Positions 55,801 through 62,299 of a DNA stretch of 64,000 bases are shown here, piece after piece (within the stretch, counting starts at the first letter, position 1; every line of letters starts with the position of its first letter). The stretch comes from Sipunculus nudus (Eukaryota > Annelida > Sipuncula > Golfingiida > Sipunculidae): the NCBI GenBank assembly GCA_026874595.1, contig CM049306.1:94107642-94171641 (forward strand), read 5' to 3'. The position numbers and the translations under genes are program-made. The notes beneath the pieces were generated by a model. That model did not search any database. It saw only the letters and a list, made by a program, of their open reading frames with translations, and was not told the origin of the DNA.

Positions 55801-58173
55801 ATCCTTCTACATAGCGGCTTCCACTCATGTCCTCATGCTCTAAGTGAATATATTATGAGAAAAACTTCAAATTAGATTCGTTGTTCAGCTGCAGGTTCAA
55901 AAATAATAGATTCGGTGGTTGGGGGGGGGGGGGGGGGGGGTTGGGGTTCCAGGGGTCGCGTGACCCAACCGGAAACGTTTATGGGGCGATAAACTTTTCC
56001 AGTTATCTCATTAGTCTTTCTGGGTTGGACTTCCCTTGTCTAAAATGTGTTTTTTAACATCCTGTTCTGTGAAGCCATACGGGGGATTGTGACAGGTAGA
56101 AGTACTGCTAAGCTTTTTTTTTTCACAATTGCAGTAGATGTAATATAGATTATATTTTACATACATCCGGTGAATTTATTGGCATACATGATCATATTTT
56201 CCATACAATAAATGTTATTTTTTAACTTACGTACTCAGATTTACAATACATCCGGTGTCCTTATTAATTCACGTGATCAAATTTTCCGTACATCCACTGA
56301 ATTTCTTTAACTCACGTGATCAGAATTTCCTCACAACCTAATTATATCTATTTATTCACGTGATCAGAATATCCGTACCACCTTATTAAATTCTTTAACT
56401 TACGTGATCAGATTTTTCATAAACCAAGTGCCATATTTTTAACACAAGTGATCAAATATTCCGTTGATCTCAGCACAATCTTCGGTTCTTCTTTATATCA
56501 GGTGATAAGATTTCCGTACCATCTAAATTAGTTCTTTAACCCGCGTGATTATATTTCTCGTACCCCCTATTCTATCCTTTAACTCACGTGACCAGATTTT
56601 CTGTACCACCTTATTTTATAATTCATTTAACGTGACCAGGTTTTCCGTACCACGTAATTCTATCCTTTACCTCACGATACAAGAGTCTGCGTACCACCTA
56701 TTTATATCCTTCAACTAACGAGATCAGATTTTCCCTACCACCTCATGCTATCCTTTAACTCACGTGGTCAGTCTTTCCGTACCACCTAATTTTATCCTCT
56801 AACTCACGTAGTCAGACTTTCCGTACACCCAGTTCCATTCCCTCCCAACGTCGTGAGCGCCGATCCAGGCTCTCTCCTTGTCAAACAAGCCTTTCACGAA
56901 GTTGTTATGTGCCATATCTGGAATTCGAGCCAGTTCTCCACCGTTGATCTGACAGCTACATCTGGCGTCATACCAGTTTCCGATTGAAGGTATATACTGG
57001 TAACACATGTCAGAGTAACGAGTCCACCCTGCCGGGCAAGCTACAAAAAAGTTAAAATAAATTCGGGTTTAAAATATGTGATATCAAACTATAGAGTTTT
57101 CAGGTATAAGTACTTTATGATTTGTTCCATAAATGTACAAAGTTTATTTGTGAATCAGTGAAACCAAAAAAAAAAATCCACAGAAATAATAAGTAAGTCT
57201 CCATTTTCTCATCATCATATGACTTATAATCATATTAACACAGATGAAGCAACTAAATGTTATCCGCCACGTTATACTCAAAATGCAAATGAATTATGGA
57301 CACACTTACTATGTGTAACAGTCAGACGTCGAGATGAAGTCTTTGCTGCAATCCCTGAAACGAGAATTACAGTAGAGAAAAAGCTTTATTTACTTTTGTC
57401 TTTTTAATTTTCTTTGGTGGAGGTAATCGCCTTCATTTGTTTAATGCTGACTTAGCTACATATATGTACGTCTAAGGTATTCCATTCCGGTTTCGGACTC
57501 CATTGCAGGGCAGTATCACAAGCTTTCTCTCATTTTATATCCTGGCGTCATCTAGGCCCAGAGTTTATGGCACCTGCGGGCCCTGGGTGCGTAATCGTCC
57601 CTATTGCTGCGTCATATCACCTAGGAAACCCCGAAAGGCGCAATCGTATGTGAGTGAAACACGGCCGATGGACACGGCCTTCCAATTAAGCCTGCACAGC
57701 ACTCACCTTGGGTTGGGGCCGACCGTGGAAAATCTCACCACCTCGTCTGAGATTCGAACTCACGATCTCCGGGCTTTGTGCCCTATGCTCTACCCCTGAG
57801 CCAGAAGCCGATGAGAAATAGCTAAATGACAACTTACAAACTGCTTACTTTTTTTTCAATAAGAAAAAAAAATGAAAAAAGTAGTGTGAGCTCTACTAAA
57901 TGGACTACGCCAAATTTCTTTATGCACACATCTACTGATATCATGTGCAAATCGCGTATCATTAATTTCTGTCTTTACGAATTATAGACATTCAAACAAA
58001 TATAATCCTGGAAGATACTAACTTGCATCTTTTGAACATATGGAATACATGCGTGCTGCACATTTCGCATCATTCCAGCGGCCATTTTGTTTGGTATTCA
58101 AGGGATACAGCATGGTACAATCTTCATTTCCAGCGTTGTTTGGTTCTCCCCAGTTCCAGTTAAAATACGTGGC
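39191..58173 (-). CDS. Transmembrane multi-CTLD C-type lectin receptor, 5'-partial
   Basis: Gene model joined from thirteen minus-strand exons: 58173-58023, 57354-57310, 57040-56808, 55602-55464, 54301-54182, 53437-53211, 52421-52271, 50508-50461, 48148-47916, 47329-47179, 47034-46876, 40500-40380, 39251-39191. All junctions have AG/GT borders, phases agree throughout, and 612 codons plus stop result. The product has three complete CTLDs and the second half of a fourth, a Thr-rich stalk, one membrane helix and a tail of about 20 residues, so it should be a type I surface receptor with extracellular sugar-binding domains (mannose-receptor-like layout). Each CTLD shows EPN and WND motifs, which in the family mark calcium-dependent mannose/GlcNAc-type binding. 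The signal peptide and first half of CTLD-A must lie beyond the window. No other gene type fits; exact ligand and ortholog are unknown. Confidence 0.88.
39270..39313. repeat. (TA)n microsatellite next to the tail exon
   Basis: TA repeats begin about 19 bp upstream of the tail exon on the gene strand, close to its acceptor and branch-point region. Confidence 0.95.
39800..39960. repeat. Short GC-rich tandem repeat in intron
   Basis: GTCCAGTGAGGT and GCCGCCAGCC motifs recur at 25-40 bp. The surroundings (39592-40335, bounded by TGTTATGCC and TATATAACA) could be a worn solo LTR, but no target duplication was seen. It lies in the intron between the membrane and tail exons of the lectin gene. Confidence 0.5.
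40380..40500 (-). CDS. Transmembrane exon of the lectin receptor
   Basis: A 121-nt exon, phase 1 in and 2 out, with GACGGTAG acceptor and GTAGGT donor. It encodes RRTAVQG followed by a hydrophobic run of about 25 residues containing VVIPTIIFLVAIAAVAIL, then TYRK, a basic stop-transfer. If the donor is not used, the codons continue AAG TGG TAG and translation stops at once. It is separated from the stalk exon by a 6-kb retrotransposon that starts only 74 bp upstream of its acceptor. Confidence 0.85.
40537..40574. repeat. (TA)n, insertion site of LTR element (left)
   Basis: TA repeats end exactly where the 5' LTR begins; a similar tract follows the 3' LTR, so the element inserted into this microsatellite. 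Confidence 0.9.
40575..41423 (+). repeat. 5' LTR
   Basis: Begins TGTTACCGGTGCCC and ends CCGTAACA, so it has TG...CA termini. It is 849 bp. It matches 45787-46539 along most of its length but has extra sequence around 40905-41005 that is missing from the 3' LTR. An AATAAA motif lies near 41263. Confidence 0.9.
41430..41447 (+). promoter_or_regulatory. Primer binding site, tRNA-Pro type
   Basis: TGGGGGCTCGTCTGGGAT starts six nt after the 5' LTR. It differs at one base from the complement of the conserved 3' end of eukaryotic tRNA-Pro. Confidence 0.85.
41592..42755 (+). pseudogene. gag of the Gmr1-like element, broken
   Basis: An ATG at 41592 opens 34 codons (MADFKPETFVYDPDPDQLEQ at the start) and then stops. 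Gag similarity continues through stops to 41980-42351, where a capsid/SCAN-like segment with ELVPEAYRQKFRNWEMRKEQ, TYVEFA and LFDRWC is readable, then shifts frame near 42330 into the long frame 42284-43594. A CCHC zinc knuckle (CNYCKKEGHLISDC) is at 42677-42718. The start, the internal stops and the frameshift mark this as non-functional, although long parts are well preserved. Confidence 0.85.
42756..43594 (+). pseudogene. Acidic spacer and aspartic protease of the Gmr1-like element
   Basis: This part of the 436-codon frame (42284-43594) has an acidic spacer with repeated motifs (DSYKEF, VDSCEEF, FQESCEEY, VDSYEEF) and then a retropepsin-like domain: ILRDTGSGQ with the catalytic DTG at 43319-43327, and a distal LLLGNDVAG. 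In the family the protease lies between Gag and the next pol domain. The frame ends at a stop after the protease. Confidence 0.8.
43596..44870 (+). pseudogene. Integrase of the Gmr1-like element, frameshifted
   Basis: The zinc-binding HHCC region is readable in pieces: HQIVMPKNFRNEILSMAHE (to about 44005), then KTYQKVSSHFYLPNLRKDVV and CKSCHTCQ to 44122. The core follows with LTIMSASTRFPEAIPLRKIN (44250-44310), a worn middle, and the SLGFSPFEIVFGH segment near 44610-44650. Frame changes several times. These domains stand before RT sequences, not after. Confidence 0.82.
44871..45366 (+). pseudogene. Post-integrase region and N-terminal edge of RT
   Basis: A PDRRKKKQLCHINMLKPYYD segment closes the integrase part. 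It continues in frame to NLDAKLSHLTAQQQQDL and an LFSD motif, the usual lead-in to a gypsy RT. The frame stops at 45345-45347. Sequence resuming after the stop (RLNSEKQKY) is still RT lead-in, after which RT is absent. Confidence 0.78.
45367..45683 (+). pseudogene. RNase H tail of the Gmr1-like element
   Basis: IDHPICYISRKFNANQKNYS, then TIEKECLALILALQHFEFYV, VFSDHKPL, RLLRWSLFLQDY and HIKGKDNV are a typical gypsy RNase H C-terminal half and its tail. It follows the RT lead-in with no RT core (no YxDD box) between them, which implies an internal deletion of several hundred bp close to 45370. Confidence 0.85.
45776..45786 (+). promoter_or_regulatory. Polypurine tract
   Basis: AGGAGGGGGAG stands directly before the 3' LTR, the expected position for plus-strand priming. 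Confidence 0.75.
45787..46539 (+). repeat. 3' LTR
   Basis: Begins TGTTACAGGTGCCC directly after the polypurine tract and ends about GCCGTAAAA, where the 5' copy has CCGTAACA. It is about 753 bp, shorter than the 5' LTR by internal deletion. A (TA)n tract follows at once, as one precedes the 5' LTR. Confidence 0.88.
46541..46580. repeat. (TA)n, insertion site of LTR element (right)
   Basis: TA repeats, one AAA interruption, directly after the 3' LTR; counterpart of 40537-40574. Confidence 0.9.
46709..46813. mobile_element. Short fold-back repeat
   Basis: GGATCCAGAGGTCCGG at the left and CCGGACCCCGCCCTTCTGGATC (in two parts) at the right form an imperfect inverted repeat of about 105 bp, between the 3' LTR and the stalk exon. 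Confidence 0.3.
46876..47034 (-). CDS. Thr-rich stalk exon
   Basis: A 159-nt open segment, phase 1 in and out, acceptor AATGCTTGCAG and a weaker donor (GTTGGT). It encodes 53 residues rich in Thr, Ser, Val and Lys (EVKTTVTMTTDD near the start) without cysteine, a likely O-glycosylated membrane-proximal stalk between CTLD-D and the membrane helix. Confidence 0.75.
47179..47329 (-). CDS. CTLD-D second-half exon
   Basis: A 151-nt exon, phase 0 in and 1 out, TCGGTTGCAG acceptor and GTAAGT donor. It encodes VQFFYWSTGEPNNYGNSNEE, then DC, NRWND and SPFICSR. EPN and WND are intact. It has a slightly longer loop after EPN than CTLD-A to CTLD-C. Confidence 0.9.
47916..48148 (-). CDS. CTLD-D first-half exon
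   Basis: A 233-nt exon, phase 1 in and 0 out, with TATTTCAG acceptor and GTAAGA donor. It encodes CPAGWQRFSDMCYRY, GGELARIPDKNHNDF and AWFGLHDIG, ending WVYGKSDP. The acceptor plus the first codons are repeated many times in the upstream intron (to about 48945). The first acceptor matching the consensus CTLD length is the one used here; alternatives lie 57 nt and further upstream. Confidence 0.9.
48103..48945 (-). repeat. 54-60-bp minisatellite carrying a 3' splice site plus exon start
   Basis: About 15 head-to-tail units run from the start of the CTLD-D first-half exon into the upstream intron. On the gene strand each unit holds a pyrimidine stretch ending TTTTTCAG or close to it, followed by codons for GCPAGWQRFSDMC and then an intronic ATTGGTGTG segment. 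Most units are 54-60 bp; several are exactly 57 bp, so several copies stay in frame. Units further from the exon carry more substitutions. Confidence 0.92.
48946..49526. other. CpG-rich, TGACG-rich intron segment
   Basis: Between the splice-site minisatellite and the GC-rich fold-back element. GCGTCA/TGACGC motifs recur and a GCGCGCGTCACGCGCGC inverted repeat stands near 49190. No coding signal. Confidence 0.55.
49527..49814. mobile_element. GC-rich fold-back element
   Basis: The ends AAGCCCCAGTCCCATAT (49527) and ATATGGGGCTGAGGCTT (to 49814) are inverted repeats, continuing imperfectly inward through CACCGATGATCACGG. The interior is markedly GC-rich compared with its surroundings and has no coding sequence. 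MITE-like; no clear target duplication. Confidence 0.45.
50363..50443. repeat. (TA)n(GA)n microsatellite in lectin intron
   Basis: TA repeats to 50420 and GA repeats to 50443, immediately downstream (gene strand) of the 48-nt linker exon. Confidence 0.95.
50461..50508 (-). CDS. 48-nt linker exon between CTLD-C and CTLD-D
   Basis: Open 48-nt segment between a GGTATTTCAG acceptor and a GTGAGT donor, phase 1 on both sides, encoding WVGEETTVADHTRIY. The acidic, Thr-containing sequence suits a spacer. A (GA)n(TA)n microsatellite begins about 17 nt inside the following intron. Confidence 0.72.
50509..51782. other. Lectin intron, unique part
   Basis: No repeats or exons recognised. Short frames (for example 51463-51146 minus) lack motifs. 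Confidence 0.5.
51783..52237. mobile_element. TTAA-flanked MITE in lectin intron
   Basis: A 455-bp element with 23-bp terminal inverted repeats, GGTAGCATCACTCTTTGAAA at the left and the same with one difference at the right, flanked on both sides by TTAA. Inside is a second inverted repeat (CTCTATCATGATTCT at 51876-51890 and its complement at 51968-51982). TTAA target duplication suggests a piggyBac-like origin. It stands 33 bp after the 5' splice site of exon 52271-52421. Confidence 0.75.
52271..52421 (-). CDS. CTLD-C second-half exon
   Basis: A 151-nt exon, phase 0 in and 1 out, TCTAATTAG acceptor and GTCAGT donor. It encodes YYNWNWGEPNDFGNEDC, NGRWND and LLPSICSK. The donor is followed within about 33 nt by a TTAA-flanked MITE (51783-52237), which fills much of the downstream intron. 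Confidence 0.9.
52435..52500. repeat. (TA)n microsatellite in lectin intron
   Basis: TA repeats beginning about 14 bp upstream of the CTLD-C second-half exon acceptor. Confidence 0.95.
52805..52864. repeat. (TA)n microsatellite in lectin intron
   Basis: TA repeats with a CATACATACATA part. Confidence 0.95.
53211..53437 (-). CDS. CTLD-C first-half exon
   Basis: A 227-nt exon, phase 1 in and 0 out, with a strong TTTCTTTCGGCAG acceptor and GTAAGG donor. It encodes CDPGWLLYDGKCYRF, GGTLAEIPDQAHNNF and YWFGLSDMG, ending LYGTKR. This is the most divergent of the three complete first-half exons. Confidence 0.9.
53580..53817 (+). mobile_element. Small Helitron-like element, copy 2
   Basis: Begins ACCTCCGCCAAGCAGTGGG with CGGCGGCGTCGGTTTGTCTG and ends in hairpin TGCAC-TTTCTGC-GTGCA (53789-53805), then a CTACTAG end. 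The 3' end matches 23500-23533 in layout. It lies in the intron between lectin exons 54182 and 53437. Confidence 0.5.
53820..53881. repeat. (TTA)n microsatellite
   Basis: TTA trinucleotides with a T6 interruption, abutting the 3' end of the Helitron-like copy 2. Confidence 0.95.
54182..54301 (-). CDS. Linker exon between CTLD-B and CTLD-C
   Basis: A 120-nt open segment between a CTATTACAG acceptor and a CAG/GTCAGC donor, phase 1 on both sides. It encodes a hydrophilic, Glu/Thr/Ser-rich spacer of about 40 residues (for example SGHEEETTDHEITSGD) without cysteines, as expected for an extended linker. Support comes from splice signals, open frame and phase. Confidence 0.75.
54614..55380 (-). pseudogene. 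Second LINE reverse transcriptase fragment
   Basis: The reading frame upstream of 55208 has STQTALHHLVDNWLSVIDQG and FLDVKKGFD (with a stop following), and 55208-54951 has LEQYGVYETSLKWFHSYLND and TGVPQGTVLGPILL. The ADD box is missing; a deletion follows. 54811-54614 may be the C-terminal tail of the same element. It lies inside the lectin-gene intron between exons 55464 and 54301. Confidence 0.7.
55464..55602 (-). CDS. CTLD-B second-half exon
   Basis: A 139-nt exon, phase 0 in and 1 out, with TTGATTGCAG acceptor and GTAAGG donor. It encodes VTFFNWDKGEPNNGGNEDC, NGRWND and FPAVCSR. EPN and WND are both intact, so calcium-dependent sugar binding is predicted. It joins in frame to the preceding exon. 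Confidence 0.92.
55603..56159. other. Lectin intron between the two CTLD-B exons, unique part
   Basis: Apart from the G20 run there is no recognised feature; the rest of this intron is the donor-site minisatellite. Confidence 0.5.
55921..55940. repeat. G20 homopolymer
   Basis: Twenty G in the intron between the CTLD-B exons. Confidence 0.95.
56160..56807 (-). repeat. About 45-bp minisatellite carrying exon end plus 5' splice site
   Basis: On the gene strand the end of the CTLD-B first-half exon (TACGGAAAGTCTGACTAC, then GTGAGTTA) is repeated about 14 times at a spacing of roughly 44-48 bp, in forms such as TACGGAAAGACTGACCAC then GTGAGTTA. Units become more diverged away from the exon. Many retain a usable GTGAGT-like donor. 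The array fills half of the intron between the two CTLD-B exons. Confidence 0.88.
56808..57040 (-). CDS. CTLD-B first-half exon
   Basis: A 233-nt exon, phase 1 in and 0 out, with TTTTTTGTAG acceptor and GTGAGT donor. It encodes CPAGWTRYSDMCYQY, a GGELARIPDMAHNNF segment, AWIGAHDVG (the WIGL-type core) and ends WVYGKSDY. Two N-terminal cysteines precede the core, as in long-form CTLDs. Its 3' end and donor are the seed of the minisatellite that follows in the intron (56160-56807). Confidence 0.92.
57310..57354 (-). CDS. 45-nt linker exon between CTLD-A and CTLD-B
   Basis: A short open segment sits between a CGTTTCAG acceptor and a GTAAGT donor. It is 45 nt, phase 1 in and phase 1 out, and encodes a Ser/Thr/Arg-rich spacer (IAAKTSSRRLTVT). 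Its symmetric phase and exact fit between neighbouring exons support it. Because it is so short, it is supported by splice signals and phase only, not by homology. Confidence 0.7.
57412..57812 (-). mobile_element. SINE copy 3, tRNA-derived
   Basis: Same family and orientation as the copy at 6898-7301. B box GTTCGAATC at 57751-57759, A box near 57787-57803, 3' end GAAGGCGATTACCTCCACC. It lies in the lectin-gene intron, in the same orientation as the gene, about 60 bp upstream of the 45-nt linker exon. Confidence 0.85.
58023..58173 (-). CDS. CTLD-A second-half exon
   Basis: This 151-nt exon enters in phase 0 after an AAG acceptor and leaves in phase 1 at a GTTAGT donor. It encodes the C-terminal half of a CTLD: FNWNWGEPNNAGNEDC (EPN motif), NGRWND (WND motif) and a final MYSICSK. 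The first half of this domain would be expected to the right, but a Helentron begins about 85 bp upstream, so the partner exon is probably beyond 64 kb. It closely resembles the CTLD-C exon at 52271-52421. Confidence 0.88.
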
Positions 58174-58659
58174 CTTGTATGTACAAAACACATTCTTAAG
58201 GCTTTTGCATATTTCATGCTGAAAATTGTATATTAATAAATTCATAATTTAATATCTAAAACTAGTGGCCCATGGGCCATGACGCTCATCTGAATTCAAG
58301 AAATGTTGAACAAGAGCAAAATGACTGGAGAGTGACATGGGTGGGTTATGATTACTGTGTACTGCAGGTCTTTATGAAAACATTATGGGGGAGGCTAAAC
58401 AAGGGAGTGGTTATTTCAGTTCCTTTTTTAAAATCAATCTCCTGGACAAAGTATTTCTCTGCCTGTCTGAATACCAGGCCTGATCAATCTATGATACTTT
58501 CTGGATGATAGGTCAAACATGTGTATCCTTAGTTTTTCCTTTGTACCAATACTTAAAGTTACCACTTCGTAACATGTTCACATACTTCACATAATATAGG
58601 TCACGGTGGTATTTTTTTTCAGGTTTCCAGGAAATTTTTTCAGGTTCCTCCCTTGATCT

Positions 58660-58900
58660 TTATCAAATTTGAAGTTTCTATCTTGTGCATTATGTTCATA
58701 GACTCATAATTAGAATTTCCCTAGTTATTCAATTGTATCTTACTCATAATAGGGATATTTGTCTCGTGCATTGTGTGCATAGATTCATAATTGGAAATTC
58801 CCTAACTGTTAAACTACATCTTCCTCAAAATTAGAGGTTTCTGACTTTGTGCATAAATTCTCAATCATAAATTGACTAGTTGTCGAATTGTATGTGATTT
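58660..58900 (-). repeat. About 75-bp tandem repeat in the Helentron 3' region
   Basis: Two to three diverged copies of a unit containing GTGCATTRTGTKCATAGA and TCATAATTRGAA. Just to the left, 58600-58680 matches part of the repeat unit of the element at 13.85-17.37 kb (the CAGGTTTCCAGGAAATTTTT segment). Confidence 0.6.
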
Positions 58901-59349
58901 AATAAGATCTTGTATTAGTTGTACTGTGTACTATATAACTGAACAAGTGTAGACAAAAATTATTTTGGGCAGAGATATCTATGTGCCAAGTTTTAAAGAT
59001 CAAACACAGGTGATTAGAATGAATATGTTTGATCAGTTGTAAATGGGGAAAATGAGCTTTATGGCCAACAGCTCACAAAATGGTCCACAGTTACTTAATA
59101 TCAGGTGTGCAAGAACTTCACTTCACTGGTGATTTGTGACACTGATACCTACTTTCAGCTTCAATCTGAACTAAAATATTACAAGAAGTGACCAATATTT
59201 ATCGATGCAGGACAGGATATAAAATACATCAAATTGTCCATATCAACAGCAATTTCATTTCCAGTAATTTAAGTCTATCTAAAGAAGTATCAAATTTTAA
59301 AAAATTACTATGAAAGAGTCCAATTCATTGTGAACCAATATAAAAATTA

Positions 59350-59940
59350 TCAGTCAAGATGAAACTGGAAAACACTAGTTGGAACAATAGTGAACAAGAC
59401 TTTATGATCAGACCATGTGGTCTCTATAGTTGAAGCTGTAGCATCAGGAAAGTTTAAAAATACTAGATCAATAAGACTCCCATGATCAGTTGTCTTTTCT
59501 GTTACAAGTTGTTGAGAGTGCAGAAGATGTGAAAGATCATTCAAGGCTGATAAACTGTGATGTGTACCAACATCTATATTGAAATCTCCCATTACTAACA
59601 ATGGTTGTAGGATATCAACATGTGTCATAAGCTGGGCAAGCTTAGATTTAAAGTAAGACAGTTTTGACTGAGGGGATCTGTACACATTAATCAGTTGTAA
59701 GGAAGAGCTCGGAGTATTAATTATTAATACAGATGCATCAATGTTTCCATTAGACTGAAGAAGCACTTCAGTGAATGGGCAGAGGTCTTTGTGCACATAG
59801 AATGCTAATCCATAGTGTGGTCTTGTTGATGGACATGTTGAACCTGTTATTTGATGATCATTTCGTATCAGTTGGAAATTTGGGATACAATATGAATCAT
59901 CAGTATCAAAAGAACACATACGATTTTCAGCCACAGACAA
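59350..59940 (-). pseudogene. EEP (AP-like) endonuclease of the Helentron
   Basis: An open frame of 196 codons beginning at an internal Met; upstream similarity (NTRSLHLHFKDVISD) is in another frame. Motifs of the endonuclease/exonuclease/phosphatase fold are present: AENRM with the metal-binding Glu, VMGDFNID (59575-59590), and TWSDHKVL near the C-terminus. This domain at the 3' end of the transposase is what separates Helentrons from canonical Helitrons. It is the best preserved part of the element. Confidence 0.82.
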
Positions 59941-60146
59941 TCGGAAATAACATCTTTGAAATGCAAATGAAGAGATCTTGTGTTATGGTATATTATCAGT
60001 TGGTACAGATGTTGGTGGTATGAAATTAAGAGCAAGTTTAGCATCATTACGGAGTCTGGCCATTTCATTTGCCACCTGTGGATCAATTGATATTTTGTTT
60101 TCATCTAAATTTAATACATGCAAGCCATCCATATTTCTTACCCTGC

Positions 60147-61430
60147 TCAATGCAACATAATGTGAAGCCTTAGTTTTCTGGTACTTGTCATATCCACTAC
60201 CACCTGATCAAGTGAACTGCCTTGTGCCTTCCATATTGTCTTTTCAGCACAAATTTTTAATCGAAACTGAGAACGAGTTACTAGTATATGTCTTCTGGGC
60301 ACAGTTTTGCTATGTAGGTAGTGTATGTGCTTCAATATACAAGAACAACCATTAGTGATTCCATCTTGAACTGCAACATTGCAGGTGATATCATATGGTA
60401 AACCAACAGCAATCTGAAGCATTTTCAGCAGTCCTTCAGTTTTTGATGGGTTATCTGGTATTCTTGAAAGTACATCTTTCTTCACATCATGTGTCACACC
60501 TGTTACTCCCGTGTCAGTTGCAGTAATTATTACTTTAGTTGTGTTTGTACACTGGAAAATTTGCATATTATGATTGTCGACACTGGTGTTGTTTGGGAAC
60601 AAATGAGTAGTTCCTGATGGATGTGAACTGTCATGACCAACAAGACAAGATTTTAAGGTATCAATGTCAGCTCTTGTGTGTTGTCCTTCACGTAGCCTGT
60701 TCAAAAGTTCTGCATAATCATGATAATTTTTTGCAGCAGGTTTCAGTTAGCTCATACATATGAAAACTGTCTGCCCACAGGTTGAGTGCAAGAGGTCCAT
60801 AGTTGTCAGACAAGTTCTTAAAAATCCTGTTGTCCATTACTGGCTGAAGTTGGAAGAGGTCTCCAATAACAATCACATGGATACCATCCAAATGGTTCTT
60901 TGTTGCCTTTAATTTCTTGGAGCCGCAAATTTAAAAAAATGAACATGCGATGTCCTACCATGCTCACTTCACCAATCATTAATATCTGAAGATGTCTATA
61001 CTGTGTCCGCAGTGTATTCAGGATGTCAGATGACAATTTTCTGTAATCAAATCCTTTATTTGGATCGATTCAAAAAGCATTATGTAATGTGGATCTCTGG
61101 ACATTGTAAGCAGCCTTTCCTGTAGGTGCAGTGATCAGTATCTTGCACTCCAATGGATTTTCACCCTCGGTTCCACATAATTGACGATGCAAGGCTTGAA
61201 AGAGAGCTCTCAGCAAAACTGATTTACCAACACCTGCCCCACCAGTGATGAATAGGTGTAAAGGCATGGTCGAACATTTTACATTTTTGATAATGTATTT
61301 GAATACTGTGAGTTGTTTTTCATTAAAACCCTCTATTGACTGTCAGGTATTCTACCAGGCAATGTAAGCGGTTCTTGTGCAGTGCTTCTTGGTGGCAGTC
61401 AAAGATCAGTTGTCAAATCATAGACCTTTC
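60147..61430 (-). pseudogene. PIF1-type helicase of the Helentron, broken
   Basis: Walker A is FITGGAGVGKS (61219-61250), followed by ITAPTGKAAYN. An in-frame TGA follows near 61068. The Walker B box reads ILMIGEVSMVG, with Gly (codon 60971-60973) in place of the usual Asp. Motif III (GDLFQLQPV) is readable only after a frameshift near 60895. The C-terminal part (60704-60147) has NRLREGQHT and KAQGSSLDQVVVDM, typical of the last helicase motifs. Helicase activity is not expected. Confidence 0.85.
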
Positions 61431-61434
61431 TGGG

Positions 61435-62299
61435 TCAAAAAGGCAAATTCTTCACTGGGAACTGGTTATTGAATTGCATCTTCATTCTCTGAATGTTCTG
61501 TTGTAGGAGATATCTGTACATATTCAGTTTCATGGTCATGTTCAGCTTGGTCCTGTGCTTCTTGTAGAACATCTTCATAATGCTCATACTGTTTTCTTTT
61601 GAATTCAGTTTGTATATTTTTCTTGATATATTGTTACGAGTATGTTTGTGACCAAGGTCTTTGATTTCATCGCTCCATGATGTGAACAACAGTAGCCTTT
61701 CACGAAAGCAGTTTTCCGGGTCTATTTTCTCAGTAAAGCGGACATACCTTAGAACTCTGGGAACCTGTCTTTGAGTGTATGTTTTACCATTTGGTAAGGT
61801 GATACTGAGCTTTTCTCCTGTGTTTACATTAGCATTTGCTTCATTTTCATCAGTGATGTTGTGATCATCAGTGTCATGGAGTGCATCATCTGCTCTTTCC
61901 ACTGGGTATCTGTGATGCAAAGTCAGTTAGACGCCAATTTTCAAATGCTTTTGGTCGTTTTGAATATCTGTCAATGATATTATTTGCCGATATGTCTATT
62001 GAATCATGTGGGAGATGTAGAAGATGTTCTTTACTTTTAAGTAGAAAAGTTCTTTCATCTGGAGGAGCAGTGGGTACAAATATTACATCCCTGGTGGCTC
62101 TTGTCATTGGAAGTTCTAATACTAGATATGCTGCTTCCTGAGCACTTATTTCCACAGCATTTAAAAACTGATTTCTCATATCTCTCACCTGCTGTCTGAG
62201 AGTTTTTCCCCCTTTCCTAGCTTCTTTGCAAGCAGCATCTAACAAAGCACTCATTCCCCTCTGACTTTTGCTGACATGTTGCACATGCATATGGATCAA
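61435..62299 (-). pseudogene. Rep-helicase linker region of the Helentron
   Basis: Two overlapping frames. The first (62299-61886) has SKSQRGMSALLDAACKEARK, LRQQVRDM, SAQEAAYLVLELP and RYSKRP, the conserved segment between Rep and helicase in metazoan Helitron/PIF1 proteins. The second (61920-61435) has VPRVLRYVRFTEKIDPENCF, RERLLLFTSW. A frameshift near 61915 separates them. Confidence 0.8.
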
